Part shown: one piece after another, positions 38,457-51,291 of the stretch | Layout of the letters: the number at the start of each line of letters is the position of its first letter | How positions within the stretch are numbered: the first letter of the stretch is position 1 | Origin: Spirodela intermedia | Lineage: Eukaryota; Streptophyta; Magnoliopsida; Alismatales; Araceae | Assembly: GCA_902729315.2 (NCBI GenBank) | Contig: LR746272.1 | Location: 1-64,000 of the forward strand | Length of the DNA stretch: 64,000 nt | Direction of reading: 5' to 3' | Made by a program: the position numbers and the translations under genes | Notes under the pieces: model-generated | What the model was told of the DNA's origin: nothing | What the model saw: only the letters and a program-made list of their open reading frames with translations | The model's database searches: none

Positions 38457-39723
38457 ACTTCATTTGCTCAACTTTTTTCTCTCTCCTCATCAGAGCTTCT
38501 CTCTCCTCACAATCAGCGCAAACGGCGAGATCTTCTTCGTGTGACCTCAGATCACACTGAAACGTTTTCCATTCGATTCGGAATGCCAAAAACTATCGGT
38601 TTCGACTGTTAAGCATCGAAAACGGTGGATTAAAGCCCAGATGCTTAGCTGGGTTTGATCTTCGCAATTTCTTCATCGCGAAGATAAACTTCTGGAGTTT
38701 TCACTCTAAAGGTAATATATCTCTATTGACTGGGTTAAATTTCATTATTTTTAGTTTAATAGAATCGTATTTGCCTCATTTACCATTTTCTCTACTATAT
38801 AATTTTGATTTTATGCTTAGCTGATGAGTAGCTCAAAGATTTCATCGAGTGACCTCCGTCGCCCAAATGAAAACTCGCTCGACGAATGCGAGCGAACAAA
38901 AGGCCGACACGTGGCAGTCATGACCTTCTGTCCTTGCCTTCCCTCTCCGCTAGTTGATGTGACCGAGGAGACGGCCGTCAATGAGCTGAACGGTCGAACC
39001 ACGGACGTCTGTGATTCGACATCAGCTGGCGTCTTCCCGAGGCCCGAATCAGAGGGGGCAGTAGTTGACGTCGTCCACTCTCCCTCTAGGAGCGAGGCGA
39101 CGGCAGGCGAAGAGGCCCCCTCTGATCCAACCATTGATCATATGATCAATGGTCAGAATCAGCCATCTATAAAGGCCTCAGCAGCCGCTACTGAGGCACC
39201 GCCCTCAGATGGTGACGGGCACAATGGCCAACTTGATCCAATCGTTGATCTTGAGATCAACGGAGGGGATCACGTGGCCATAAAGGCACCGCAACCTTTT
39301 GCGGTCGCCGATGCCTCGGCTGTGATGCTACTGACGTCATCAACGTCAAACACTACAGACGTTGGCATCGCACGAAACCCTGCACCATCATGTGTCAAGT
39401 CCCGCTCAGCTGGCACCATATAGGCGCGACCCGTGCGAGCCTCTAGCAAGGTGGCTAGGGCTGAGCCGGCCCAAGTAGTGCCAGCTGAGGCCGCTCTGGC
39501 CCAGGCCATGCCGGCCCAGCCCATCGAGGCTACATCAGTTCAGGACGCACCGGCCCAGGCCCAAGTGGCCTAGGTGGCCCAGGCCGAGCCTAAGCAACTG
39601 GCTCAAGCTGCACTGGTCCAAGCTCTTGCCTAGGTAGGCCCAAACCCTAGGTCTACCCAAGGCAACCCATTTGGGCTCACTAAGGGAAGCACAAAGGGGC
39701 CTGAGCTAGGTGGCCCAAATGGG

Positions 39724-39728
39724 CCCAC
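39724..39728. repeat. Target-site duplication, left copy (CCCAC)
   Basis: CCCAC stands just before the LTR and again at 41526-41530. LINE A has a single copy at the matching place (GGGCCCACCCAAGG). Confidence 0.92.
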
Positions 39729-41525
39729 TGATAACATGCTATTTATGCATGTAATTATATAATTATTAATGCAAATTAAGGCATTAATCATTACAAATAT
39801 ATGCATGTTATCATATTTTAAGTATATTTCTATCATTTTGTGTAAATTCATGTTATGATCTTAAAATACACCAAATTATGGATTATTATAAATAATTACA
39901 CATTACAATCTTTAATCCTAATTATATTTATGATCATAATCATGTTTTAAGAGTGAAAATATGAGAGAAAAGATATTTATTAACATTTATGTATTTATAT
40001 AAATTTATTTTATATAATACATAAATTTATAAAATTAATTAAAATTTATTCTCTTCTTATTTTAATAATTTGAGCTTTTATAATGGTAGATTATTCAATT
40101 TTGAATCCAACAAAACAAATTTGAATTAATTTGGAGCCGTATTTTGAAAGTTATGATTTTTACAATTTTATAGAATTTTCTGGAATTTTTCTGAATTTAT
40201 TTATATTTATTTTCGATTTTTAAATGTTTTAAATTAATTAAAAAATCGCAAAAAGGGGTTATATGTCGCGCGTGTACACGTGGATGCGACGTGGTACTCG
40301 GGGCCACGTGGCTCTGCCACGTGGACAGCACGTGGGCACCTGCGTGGCGCTGATGTGACACATGGCGTATTTATATTTACTATATATATTTATTTAATAA
40401 AGTATATAGGTCTTCCGATTATCGGAAGACAAAGTATTAATCCCTCTTAATCGTCATATCTTATATACCCAAATATACTCCTTTGTTTTTCCCGTGTGGG
40501 ACTAAAGTCCCTTAATTTTCTTATGTGCAGGACGCGTGGCGTGATCTTGTGCGTCCGATCGACATCGCGACAAATAGCGTGCGTAGATCACGTGGAATCG
40601 AGGTCCACGCGATCAGAGATCAACCACATGCCTAAATACTCACTTAAGTGAATAAATCGCGACCGTCTGATCGGAGTTATAACGGTCCAGATTATTCACA
40701 TCAGATGGACATCCAATCACATCTTAACCGCACGATCACGATCGGACGATCGTCGAATCGTCACGATGATTCGTCTCTTCACGATCGTCCATCACGATCA
40801 ACTCCATCAGATCAGACAGCCACGATCATTTCCGAATTTTATAAAATCCGTTCTTCTCGATGGAAGAACTGCCCGCGATCAATCTTCAAATTCTCTTTAT
40901 TTAGAGCTCCAATTCGCACGCCATATTTTTCATTGTGTTCGCAACTCATTTCCGCTTATGTTGGATGTTTAATTTCAATGTTTGATTGAAATAATTGGAA
41001 GAAATCAAGTCTTGAACTCCTCTTTCGTCTTCGAAAATTCGGAATGAAAAGCCTTGCATCCGGCGATTAATTGGATCATTTCGAAGGCTAATTTGGGTTA
41101 GATTGTTTGTTTTCATCTTAATCTTTCATCATTTAGTGTTAATTTTACTTTAAGTATTGTAGATTAAGTTTAATTTAGTTTTAATTTCTATTTTTAATCA
41201 TTTCGCGATACGAAAATTTCTCTTAACTTCAAACTTTGATTACTCTTCGAATTCTCATCCAAATCACCTGATTTTTTATTCCGTGGATTCGAAATTGAGT
41301 TATCTTTCTTAATATACTAAATTTCCCAATTTCTAACCTAATTTCATCGTCTGATTTGACCGAATTTCAAAGATATCTCTCAAATTTCCCTAATTCTCCG
41401 TGGATTCGACCCTTAATTACCATTATACTAATTAATTACTTTGATTAATCATAAATTGGTAAGATTAGGACTTTTTTTGACACTGAATCGTGTGCATTCA
41501 ACGACCATACGATTTAGTCTCGTCA
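39729..41525 (+). mobile_element. Solo LTR of another LTR retrotransposon
   Basis: 1797 bp with TG...CA ends (TGATAACATGC to TAGTCTCGTCA) and a perfect 5-bp target duplication. No internal region, so it is the product of recombination between two LTRs. AT-rich first half; not the Athila LTR seen elsewhere in the window. I see no gene in it. Orientation taken from the TG start and the promoter motifs. Confidence 0.9.
40277..40400 (+). promoter_or_regulatory. G-box cluster and TATA region in the solo LTR
   Basis: Four CACGTG motifs (40277-40282, 40305-40310, 40318-40323, 40329-40334) followed by an AT-rich TATATATA stretch at about 40380-40400. G-boxes bind plant bZIP and bHLH factors. This looks like the U3 promoter of the element; activity is inferred. 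Confidence 0.6.
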
Positions 41526-41530
41526 CCCAC
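41526..41530. repeat. Target-site duplication, right copy (CCCAC)
   Basis: Right copy of the duplication made when the LTR element entered ORF1 of LINE C. Confidence 0.92.
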
Positions 41531-43789
41531 CCAAGGCACACTTGGGCCTACTCAAGGTACGCCACCTGCACCTTCCAAGGGAGGCCCAAAGGAGCCTGAA
41601 CTGGGTGGCCCAAAGGAGCCAATTGGGCTTGCCGAAGGAGGCCTAGATGGGCTCACCCAAGATAGTCTTGGACCGATCCATGGTGACCCCAATAGACTTA
41701 TCTTGAAGATGTCTAGGGGCAAGAGCCTGCGGCCCAAAAAGAGGATAGGATGCCGACCTTTACGCCCACCCTCGACCGTGTCCTCTAGGCCTGTCCCGAG
41801 TCAATAGATTAGGCCGGTTTTACTCCTACCTATAGGGCCCTCTAAGCTCTCTCAAACTAAGCCCCTCAAACCAGCTAGGATCCTAGTACTAATTGAGACC
41901 TCTGTACTGGCCCCGAACACATCCCTTGGGCACACCATATCTACACCTAGTGGGCTGGACACTACTATACCCCATAGGCCAAACCCAACTATGCCTACTG
42001 GACACCTATCATGGGCGCAACGAGTGTCTAGACCCTCTATCCGCTCCACAGAGACTGTCACGCCACAAGGACCATTGCGTCAGATACTATTCCCATACTA
42101 TGATACTACTGTACTAGTGCGAGGCTATAGCGAGGATGATGGGATGAGGACTATAGCTTTTACTCATGAAGAGGTCTCATAGATGGCAGCCTCATTCCGA
42201 CATACCTTAGTTGGTCGTTTCACTACGAAACGACCAACCATAGATGACATAGAGAGGATTTACTTGGCACCTGGAAATTTTTAGGGCCGAGTCTTCATCG
42301 GAGCTCGAGACTATCGTAGTGTATACATCCGCTTTGAGCTAGAAGCAGACTATCGCCGAGCATGGAGCCGACCCACTTGGACAGTGGGAGAGTCTACCCT
42401 CCATACCCATAGATGGACACCGTAGACTGACATAGGGCACCAAGCACATCAGCCCCATGCGGTTCCATTATGGGTGGGCTTTCCTGGCCTACCTGCCCAT
42501 TTATTTATGTCAAAGGCACTTGAGTCTTTGGCAAATGCGGTGGGAACATTTATATGCCTTGAGCTAGGCGTAAAAATGTTCAACCGACTAGGATACGCAC
42601 AAGTTTGTATAGAGGTGGACCTAATGGCCCCTCTATAAAAGACACTCGTTATACATTGTGGAGATGATGAGCTCTACCAGCCTATCATTTACAAGAGATT
42701 ACTATATTTCTGCACACATTGTGCTATCTTGGGTCACACTGTCAGCACCTGCCGCTAGAAGGCAGGTACACCACAGCTGACCACACGAGCCTTTTTAGTA
42801 CCGATCTCATTTGACGATTACCTCATCGAAATGAGAAAGGATGTTCAGAGTGCTCGTCATCCTTAGAGGTCGATTGCCCCTACGACAGTTCCACCTTCCC
42901 TACCTCAGAAGGCATAGGAGAAGCCTAGTTCAAGGATTAAGACATAGCATGCACGGCGAACGCCGGCAGCTGGACGCCCTTCTTCCACCTGCACAAGGGG
43001 GAAGAAAGGAACACGAGAGACTATACCTTCCCCTTTAGGCAAGGGGAAGAAACCTCTGACCTCGAACACCTTCGAGGTCTTAGAGGCTTTAGATGAGAAA
43101 GACTTTGAGGGACTTGCATAGAGGGGAACTAGGCCTTCCAAAGGGCTAGCATCCCCCACTACGAGAGACTCACCTAGTCAGACCCCACATACTAGATCCC
43201 CCCAGGCAATCCGACCCCCCATACCCACCCGCCCCACTCCACCCATTAGTGTCTCTCCACCACCCAGCTCCTCCCCGCCCATTCACTCTCCCCCATGTAG
43301 CAAGAGTCCTTCACCTCTTAGTCCCCACCGACCAAGGACTACCCTTTTCTCTAAGGGTATAGGCTTGGGCACTATCCATCCCCCTCAGATCCTCATCGAG
43401 GATCTACTAGGAGGGCCTACCCCCAGCAAACCTCCTACTAGTACATCTTACGTAGCCCCCCCTTCTGATTCTTATACCCTCCCCCCCTCTCCCCCACCAC
43501 ACTCATCAAATCAGGTTCCTATACTTGATCCACCACCCACTGATTCTAGGGAGAGCCCCGATAGAGGACAGTGCTTAACGAATAGTCAAGCACTGCACCC
43601 ATCCTCCTCATCTAGTGTTCATGATACTAGTGGCCACACACTAGTACCCATGAGGATGGCGAATCTAAGACTGACCTTGAGACTACCTACCTACAAGAGG
43701 GCTATCAGACGGACGCTAGGACCACACAACTCACTCGACGCTCACCTTACTCCATGAGATCTAGGACTCGTGGGGCCACTCATTAGATC

Positions 43790-46700
43790 ATGATACCTAG
43801 CATCATATGGAATTGTCGGGGTATAGGTAACCTCGAAATCCAATTCTATATAGCTAGCCTTCTCAGAAAATACCGACTAGGTATAGTAGGACTCATTGAG
43901 CCCATGATATCATCAAATCGTATTCAACCCTTACTTAGGCAATTGGGTATGGATCATTTTCACTCCAACCCCACGAATCATATCTAGCTCTTTTGGACTA
44001 GACCATACTCTATGGAGTTGCTAGTTGAGGGATCTCAACATATCACTATGACGGTTCGAGATCCCACCCAAGAGTTCATCTTCTCCGTCATCTATGCATC
44101 ACATAGATCTAAAGAAAGGGAAACTCTTTGGGCGGACCTAGTTCAGTACATGAGGGACTACCCTGCACTAGTTGAGTCTCTTTGGTACCTAGTGAGCGAC
44201 TTCAACTGTGTTCATAGTACTAGTAAACGTCAAGGTGGGCAGACCCCTAGGGCTCACAACATGGAGACGTTCAATGATTGCATTTTTTGATTAGCTCTTA
44301 TTGAGCCACTTACATCAGGTGAGGCATGAATGTGGAGCAACAATCGAGGGGATGCTTTGATTTATGAGCATATCGATCGCTGCTTTATCAACAACATTGC
44401 CATGGTGCGACATCTCATATTAGTCACGATATTACCCCGTTATAGGTCAGATCACACCTCGATCCTCATACTCCCTAGACAAAGTATGAGCACCCACAGA
44501 CCCCCTTTCAGATTTCAGATCATGTGGCTCCAACATGAAGACTTTCAGAGTTTCATATGGAATCACTGGTACGAACATATCTCAAATTCTCCTATGGAGA
44601 ACCTTAGCTATAGGCTAAGGAATCTCAAACTCCACCTTAAATGGTGGAACCGACATATCTATGGGAATGTCCATACCCAAGTTGATGCATTGCAAAAGGA
44701 GTTAGCGGAGGTTGAAAGACTACTATAAGCTCGATATTCAGATGCTGCTTGGGAAATGAAGAGTAGAGTGAGCGACCAACTTGATGAGGTTGTGCGACGA
44801 CAGGAGTTATTCTATCTCTAGAAATCACGCATCCGGTGGTTATAAGAGGGTGATAGAAACACTCGTTTCTTTCATGCCTTGGTCGCTCACCGCTCACGTT
44901 CAGATTATACCTCTCTTTTAAAGACATATGATTAAGACCTTTCCCGCATGTAGGAGGCAGGGGTTAAGTACTTTCGTACTCTCTTAACCTCTCAACTGAT
45001 TGAGATCTCTGATGATATGCTCACTTTGATCCCATCATTGGTCACTCACCATGAGAGCTCTCTCACGACGGCCATACTCATGGGAGAAGAGATTAAGGAA
45101 GTAGTTTTCTCTATGAGCAGACATCGTGCACTCAAGCCTGATGGTTTCCCAACTGATTTTTACATTTCATGCTGGGATATCGTTGGCACTGATCTCATCT
45201 AGGCTATCAAGGAAATCTTTCGTCGTAAAGTTTTTACACGGAGTTGGAAGGCCACCTTCCTTGCACTTATATCGAAGGTGACTACCCCAACCTCATTTAG
45301 AGACTTTCGACCTATTAGTTTATGTAATGTGTGTTATAAAGTTGTATCTAAGATCATTACATGTAGATTGAGTAGTTTCCTTGATAGACTTATATCTCTA
45401 GAGCAATGCGGATTTGTCAAGGGACGGTACATTCACGATAACATCATGCTAGTACATGAACTAGCACAGTCCCTTGGCCATTACTGTCGAGGCTCCAACA
45501 TCATCATCAAATTAGACATGGAGAAGGCCTTTGATAGGATAGAGTGGAGTTTCCTCATTAAGGTTCTTAGATGCTTTGGGTTCACCGAGGACCTCATTAA
45601 CTTAGTCGATGCATGTGTTAGGGAGAATCATTTCTCTTTATTGGTGAACGGTAGCTCCACACCATTCTTCACGGCCATGAGAGGTTCACGACAAGGTGAT
45701 CCACTATCACCCACCCTCTTCATCTTGGTCGAAGAAGTCCTCAGTCGATCCCTCACCCGAGCGATCAATCAAGGACTTATCCGACCATACTACTCGAAGA
45801 GGGGTTGTCCAATCATCTCACACTCCCTCTTTGCTGATGATGCGATACTCTTCCTCAATGGATGTGAGACATCCATTAGAGGGCTCATAAGTATTATCTC
45901 AAGGTATGAACGAGCTGTAGGTCAACTCTTAAATGCCTCGAAGAGTAGCTTCATGGTAGGCCCTTCTACCCCCATAGGGACCATACGATGCATCTAGGGC
46001 CTAACAGGGTTCTCTCGTGGACACTTACCTTTTGACTATCTAGAATGTCCTATCTTCCTCGGCCGTAGGCGCATACACTATTTTGATGTCCTAGTGGGCA
46101 AGTGGAGGAAGAAACTAGCGGGATGGAAGCTACAGCTTCTATCCCCTGGAGGACAAATCTAGTTGATACGCCACGTCCTCATGAGGATGCCATTATACCT
46201 TTTGGCAGTCCATGAGGTACCAGACACTGTCTTATAGACTATTAGACGGATATGCACGTCCTTCCTTTGGGATGGACAACTTGAGGGACCTCATCGCCAA
46301 CGCCAAGTTTCTTGGGAGAAAACATGTCAACCTACGGATGAGGGTGGCCTAGGTATTAGGCGCCCTCAAGATGTACTCAACATGCTTCAAAAGAAACTCA
46401 TTTCGAGGATTAAGACCACACCATTGGTGCTAGGCTCTTTTGTGTCAGCCAAATATGGCGAGTGGGCTCGACAGCCAGCCGACATCAAAGGAGTTAAACG
46501 ATGGGCAGACTGGTAGAGACATTGGTTGGAGATGGTGCCCTTCATTCGTTGGCGAGTGGGGTGAGGCGCGATCAGTGCTTGGTACGACACTTGGCTAGAG
46601 GATACACCATTGGCCAGTTTTGCCACTTTCACATCCTCTTGGCCTCGCTTGACGATAGCCCAACTTCTCCAAGGAGACACTCATCTACTTATTGAGAGGC

Positions 46701-47878
46701 ATGGACTACCATTGGACTTGTTGCCAGCCATCACCATGACTAAGACGAGTCCTACTAAGGACCAACCCATCTGGACACTTACCATAGATGGCAATTTCTC
46801 TTGTAGCTCCTCTTGGGAGCACTTTAGAAACCACTCCCCAAAGACATTTTGGGAAAATCTCATATGGCATCCGGCCATCACACCTCGTGTTTCGTTCTTC
46901 CTGTGGAAGTTCATGCATCAAGGACTACCCACCAATGATCGAGTGATTGTCACCGATCAGGAGGTGGAAAGGAGATGTCATTGTTGCTCCATCGCAACGG
47001 ACAAAAGTATGGAACATCTATTCTTCCATAGTAATATCGATGTCGAGTGTTGGCGTCAACTTCTAGAGAATTGGCTTCCAACGCTCTCATACAAACCTAC
47101 AAGACCACCACTAGAGGTCTTTAGGAGAGTCATTGACTCACCGACGAGTGTCAAGGTTAGTCCCTTCATCCGTATCTCCATAGCATATATGTTATGGGAA
47201 ATATGGAAGGGACGTACCTCATCTCGATTTGCAGGCCAAGTGATGCGTGCCACAGAGATTATGAGGCATGTAGCACAATGGCTTCGGAGTACTCATTCCT
47301 TAGTGCCAAACAAAACGAAACGCTCGCATTCTATTTGTGAGGCCTTTGGGCTTTGAGGACTCCATATCATATCTACACAGACCCGGACTATTATCCGATC
47401 TATTAGATGGACACCACCGAGTGCTAGACGGTGGAAACTCAACGTCAATGGAGCATCTCAAGGCAACCCAGGACCATCTGAAGGAGGTATCCTACGCGAT
47501 AGTACAGGATGCATTCTCTTTGCCTTTTCAAACTTTTATAATATACGGACTAACACTGTGGCAAAGGCTATGGTAATACGAGATGATTTGCTTCTTTGTG
47601 AGGAGCAAAATATTACTAATATTGTCCTAGAATCTGACTCCAAAGTGTTAGTGGACATGTTACGTGCAGACTCTTGTCCTCATTGGAGGCTCAAGAATAT
47701 CTGGACAGACATCATGCGATGTCGAGGGCGCATCACAACCATTACGCATCAGTTCCGAGAAGGGAATCAGACGGCCAACGCCCTTGCTACGCATGGAGTC
47801 AAATCGCATCGAAGGACAGTCTTCTCTTCTTGGCAAGACATGTCCCTCGAAGCCCGAGGTGCTCATAGACTTGAGTGA
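43790..47878 (+). pseudogene. LINE C ORF2, endonuclease/reverse transcriptase/RNase H (broken)
   Basis: About 1360 codons in original length. Endonuclease from ATG 43790: IIWNCRGIGNLE, IEPM, SDFNCV, and RSDH near 44450. Reverse transcriptase in the open frame 45278-45997: FRDFRPISLCNV, FVKGRYIHDNI, DMEKAFDRIEW, QGDPLSPTLF, FADD at 45830-45841. zf-RVT in the frame 46610-47356 (WHPAITPRVSFFLW, CHCC, HLFFHS). RNase H at about 47430-47830 (QFREGNQTANALATHG). Stop at 47876. Several stops are transitions relative to LINE A, e.g. TAG for TGG at about 43986 and TGA for CGA at about 44287. Confidence 0.88.
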
Positions 47879-48882
47879 CTCGGCATACCCTCTTTACGCA
47901 TACACCGCACTCCACTACCAGCCCCTCCACGGTAGTGACATATTGCTTGAAGGAGACCAAGGGCGGCTACCATTGGCCACTGAAGACCACAACAGAGATA
48001 CAAGTACATGTTTCCTTTGTTTCTAATTTCAGGTCTATCATACGCCACAACCACGACATCATCATGGCACTCGTCACATATCACCGATGTGGAACGCACC
48101 TTGGCTATTAACACAAGACAGACAACAACGCACATCGCAATCCACCCGGGTACACCACTTCCAATCATTACTCTCCTCATAATCACCTCACATCTACTAT
48201 CTATCACCACCCTCAAGTAGTGAGGACACATAGAACTATCAGCACATGCTGGCATCTGCCAACTTTTGAACTATAGGTCTATAGCACATCAGACCTGCCA
48301 AACTAGTTGTGAATCGCCAACCTAGCACCTCTCTCAAGATCTCATTAGTACCATCAGCCAGCTTGAACCCATGAGAAGGTAAGGATCTATATCCATAGGA
48401 TTGACCCTCTCTCCTCTCTCTCTCTCTCTCAATTCTCTATTTCTTTCTCCCTCTCTTTCTCTCTCTTCAAAAAAAAAAAAGAGGCAGCCTACTTCTTTTC
48501 CCAGAATCACTAGTCCATCATAAACAATTAGTGGAGGGTGAGGGAAAAGGCCCTCACAAATAAAAAAATAAAACATAAAAAAAAGGGGGCAACCTACTTC
48601 CCTTCCCATAATCACTAGCCTAATACTCCAAAGGGAATTACCCTTGTACACCAAATCATGGGCATTAGTGGAGGGTGAAAGAAGAGGCCCTCAAAAAAAA
48701 AAAAAAAAAAAAGAGAGGAAAAGAAGAGAGAGAGAATAAGAGAAAAGAAAAGAGTTACAAAAAGAGCTCAAGTCATTCCTCGTGGGGTGAAAGGTCCCCT
48801 ACCTACTTAAAGGAAGTACGGCAACTGATGGTACTAGCAAGATCTTGACTAGAGGGATTAAGCGTGTGCAACACTAGAAAGG
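47879..48882 (+). other. LINE C 3' untranslated region, truncated
   Basis: Contains the CT tract (48403-48470), the duplicated CTAG...GTGGAGGGT module and the GA tract (48710-48766). It ends at CACTAGAAAGG where the LTR starts, about 430 bp short of the LINE end. Confidence 0.75.
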
Positions 48883-50514
48883 TGATAAGTCTTCATTATC
48901 ATGAGTTAATAATTAGTAAATAATATAGTTTTAGCCTTAACTCATAATAAATAGACTTATATTTATGTTAAACTGTGAAAAGTGGTTTTCAGTTGATTAA
49001 TGTGAATTTTCGGGTAATTATGTGATTTTAAATGATTTTATATGATTTTTATAGTCTTACTTTTGAGATAAATGAAGAAAAATAAATTAAAATAAAAATA
49101 TAGCAAAATGAGGGACCCACCGGCCAACCGGGCCCGCAAGCGGGTCAGAAGTGCAGTTAGGGGGTAGCCGCGAGCAGGGGCTCGAGCGGCTTGGACCGAT
49201 AGGGGCACGTGTGCGCCACTCCTCTTCCATGTCATTGGTGGCCAGCCGGCTGTAAGGCAAAGAGTGGTCGTACACGCGCGAGAAAGGGACTTGCCTTCAA
49301 ATGTAACATTACTATATATTCACTTGAACATTCGGTGCACAAGCGATGTAAGACTAAACCCGCGTCACCTTCCCAGAAAGGGCGGGCAACTAGCACGGGT
49401 TCGAAGCCTCCTAAAGCCAAAACTCTTTTTTTTTTATCTGACTATCACGACTTTCCTGCAGATCGTCGGTGAAAGATTAAGCAACCAGAATCGCTAAATC
49501 ATCGACGAAAATCTCGTCAACGCGATTCGCGGAGCATTACTACTAAAATTGTTGAACAATTCGCAATAAAAGAATCGCGAATCCATCAAGTAAATCATCT
49601 CCGATTGATCAAGGAACAAGCCGTCGTCAGCAAGAGAACGATCCGCTGGGAAACGAGCCGCCACCTCTTGAGAGTGTACCAGATGCGATGAAGAGTCTCC
49701 TCTTGCTGCACGGACCTAAAGATGAAGCTCCCTGACACACGCCCCACCTCCATCCAACTTGTCTCCGTCGAGTGACAGTTGTCGAAGAGCCGCAAAATCG
49801 TCATTTTTCTGCTTCGCCAGATGATAGCCGCCGGAGATGATTTGACAACTAATTTCATTAATCTGACTTCGCAAGGAAATCTAGAGATTGCCCACGTCAT
49901 CTTTGTCCAAGGAAAGCCTTCGAGGCTATGGACACTACACAATGATCTTCCCGAACACTCAAAATTCCGGTGCATTGACGACGCATCGCCGTCGTGACGT
50001 CAAAAGTCTATTTTCCTACATTCAACTTACTATACGTTTCATTTAGTGATAATTTGTGTGATTTTAATTTACCAAAATATACTTCGTTCAATTACGATTC
50101 TTCCAGCTTTTATAAATCTTAATTTGATTAATTAAATCGGTTGTAATCACTTACGTAAGAATCACCGAGCGGAACTCTATTTTTGCCCGATTTGCGTTCA
50201 CTGGGTGCTGACGTCATCCTAATGTCCGCACCCTTATTTTCCTTTTTCATAAATTTTAAATATATTTCCTTTTCATTTACTAGTATAAAATTCATAGAAA
50301 ATAATATTCTTTGAGGAAAATTCTGAATAATTACCAGATATTATATTACATCCTTATGATCGACTTGAAAATTTATCATTATTTTTAGAAGTTTTATTAA
50401 ATTATAATTAATATATTTATTCAGAAATACTTTTAAATATCATAAAATTCGTATTTTCTAGTTTTATAAATTTTATATTTACGTGATTTAATATATAACG
50501 ACTGAGTCACGTCA
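48883..50514 (+). mobile_element. Athila-type LTR, plus orientation
   Basis: 1632 bp, TGATAAGTCTTC to GAGTCACGTCA. More diverged than the copies at 27197-37433. It carries a degraded primer-binding site but no gag or pol, so this is a truncated element rather than a clean solo LTR. No target duplication is visible. Confidence 0.88.
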
Positions 50515-50519
50515 AATTT

Positions 50520-50537
50520 TGGTGCTGTTGTTGAGGA
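50520..50537 (+). promoter_or_regulatory. Degraded Athila primer-binding site
   Basis: TGGTGCTGTTGTTGAGGA differs from the copy at 31320 by four changes, all C to T, as expected from deamination of methylated cytosine. Confidence 0.75.
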
Positions 50538-50580
50538 GGCCTGATGAGGGCCGCACAAAAAATATATCAATTATAATTTC
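50538..50580. other. Patchwork junction of LINE and LTR scraps
   Basis: After the primer-binding site come GGCCTGATGAGGGCCGCAC (like LINE endonuclease sequence in reverse; compare 61818-61840), then AAATATATCAATTATAATTTCC (like the reverse LTR end at 35889), then telomere-like CTAAACC. Pieces of about 20 bp from three sources in a row suggest end joining or template switching. Confidence 0.55.
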
Positions 50581-50606
50581 CTAAACCTTAAACCTTAACC
50601 CCCCTA
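50581..50606 (+). repeat. Degenerate telomere repeats
   Basis: CTAAACCTTAAACCTTAACC followed by the CCCCCTAAG junction. Confidence 0.8.
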
Positions 50607-50878
50607 AGTGAGAGAGTTGCCACCAAATCTCATAAGAACTCCGGAGTTAAGCATGCTCAGGTGGGAGCCATCGTGCTGAGAGGTGCTTGCTCTGCATGTA
50701 CTGAAAGGCACCACTACATTATCGTGCTGAGAGGCACCATGTCGAGAGTCACTAGTGATATTTATCTCTAAAGAATGTGTTGAGAGGCACCAAAGTGATT
50801 GAGTGTGTGAAGTACCAGGATGGGTGACCTCCTAAGAAGTTCGGCCCAAGACAATTATCCCAAAAAAAAAAAAAAAAA
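50607..50878 (+). mobile_element. 5S-SINE, short proximal copy
   Basis: 272 bp. The 5S head loses its C box (jumps from GGTGGGAGCC to the spacer), internal repeats are reduced, and the second 5S-like block is well kept (CCAGGATGGGTGACCTCC). Ends TTATCCC and 17 A, then telomere repeats. Confidence 0.85.
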
Positions 50879-50943
50879 CCCTAAACCCTAAGGGTGCGAT
50901 AAATACTTATTTAAACCCTAAACCCTAAGGGTGCGACAATTAT
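50879..50943 (+). repeat. Telomere repeats with two GGGTGCGA pieces
   Basis: CCCTAAACCCTAA followed by GGGTGCGATAAATAC, then again CCCTAAACCCTAA and GGGTGCGACAATTAT, which leads into LINE D. GGGTGCGA is how many plant 5S rRNAs begin, but the matches are too short to be sure. Confidence 0.7.
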
Positions 50944-51291
50944 CTCACTTACTCAACTTTTTTCTCTCTCCTCACGAGAGCTTTTCTCTCATCAACATCA
51001 CATTCAAATGGCGAGATCTCTCCCATCTGACCTCAGATCATGCTGAAACTTGGTTCATTCGATTTGTAAGTCGGAAACCATCATCATCGAGTCATCAAAT
51101 GTGGAAAATGGTTGATTGATGCTCTCGGTCTCGCGATTTCTCTCTCGAGAGGTCATTTTCATAACGTTATATTCTCGAGGTAATATCTACTGATTTACTT
51201 GGCTGAAATATTATATCCTTATATCAGTAGAATCGTATTTTCCTGATTTACAACTTTCCCTTCTTGATCATTTTATTTTGATGCGTCGTTG

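Larger units (their letters stand above)
38824..43786 (+). pseudogene. LINE C ORF1 (split by a solo LTR, broken)
   Basis: Opens with a serine-rich peptide and stays open for 199 codons (38824-39423). An alanine/glutamine/proline-rich part follows, then the LTR. It resumes at 41526 with DUF4283-like sequence at about 42119-42425 (FTHEEVS, FELEADYRRAW) and the intact knuckle CTHCAILGHTVSTC at 42711-42752. A proline-rich tail (open 43365-43757) leads to a TAG at 43784. Without the LTR, ORF1 would be about 1050 codons, long for a LINE. In-frame stops and at least one frameshift. Confidence 0.8.
38457..48882 (+). mobile_element. LINE C, near full length, same subfamily as LINE A
   Basis: Same start (CACTTCATTTGCTC) and domain order as LINE A, but with longer open stretches, so it is the best guide to the family. 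A solo LTR interrupts ORF1 at 39729-41525. The 3' end is cut by an Athila LTR at 48883, inside the 3' untranslated region. Without the LTR it is about 8.6 kb. Confidence 0.92.
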
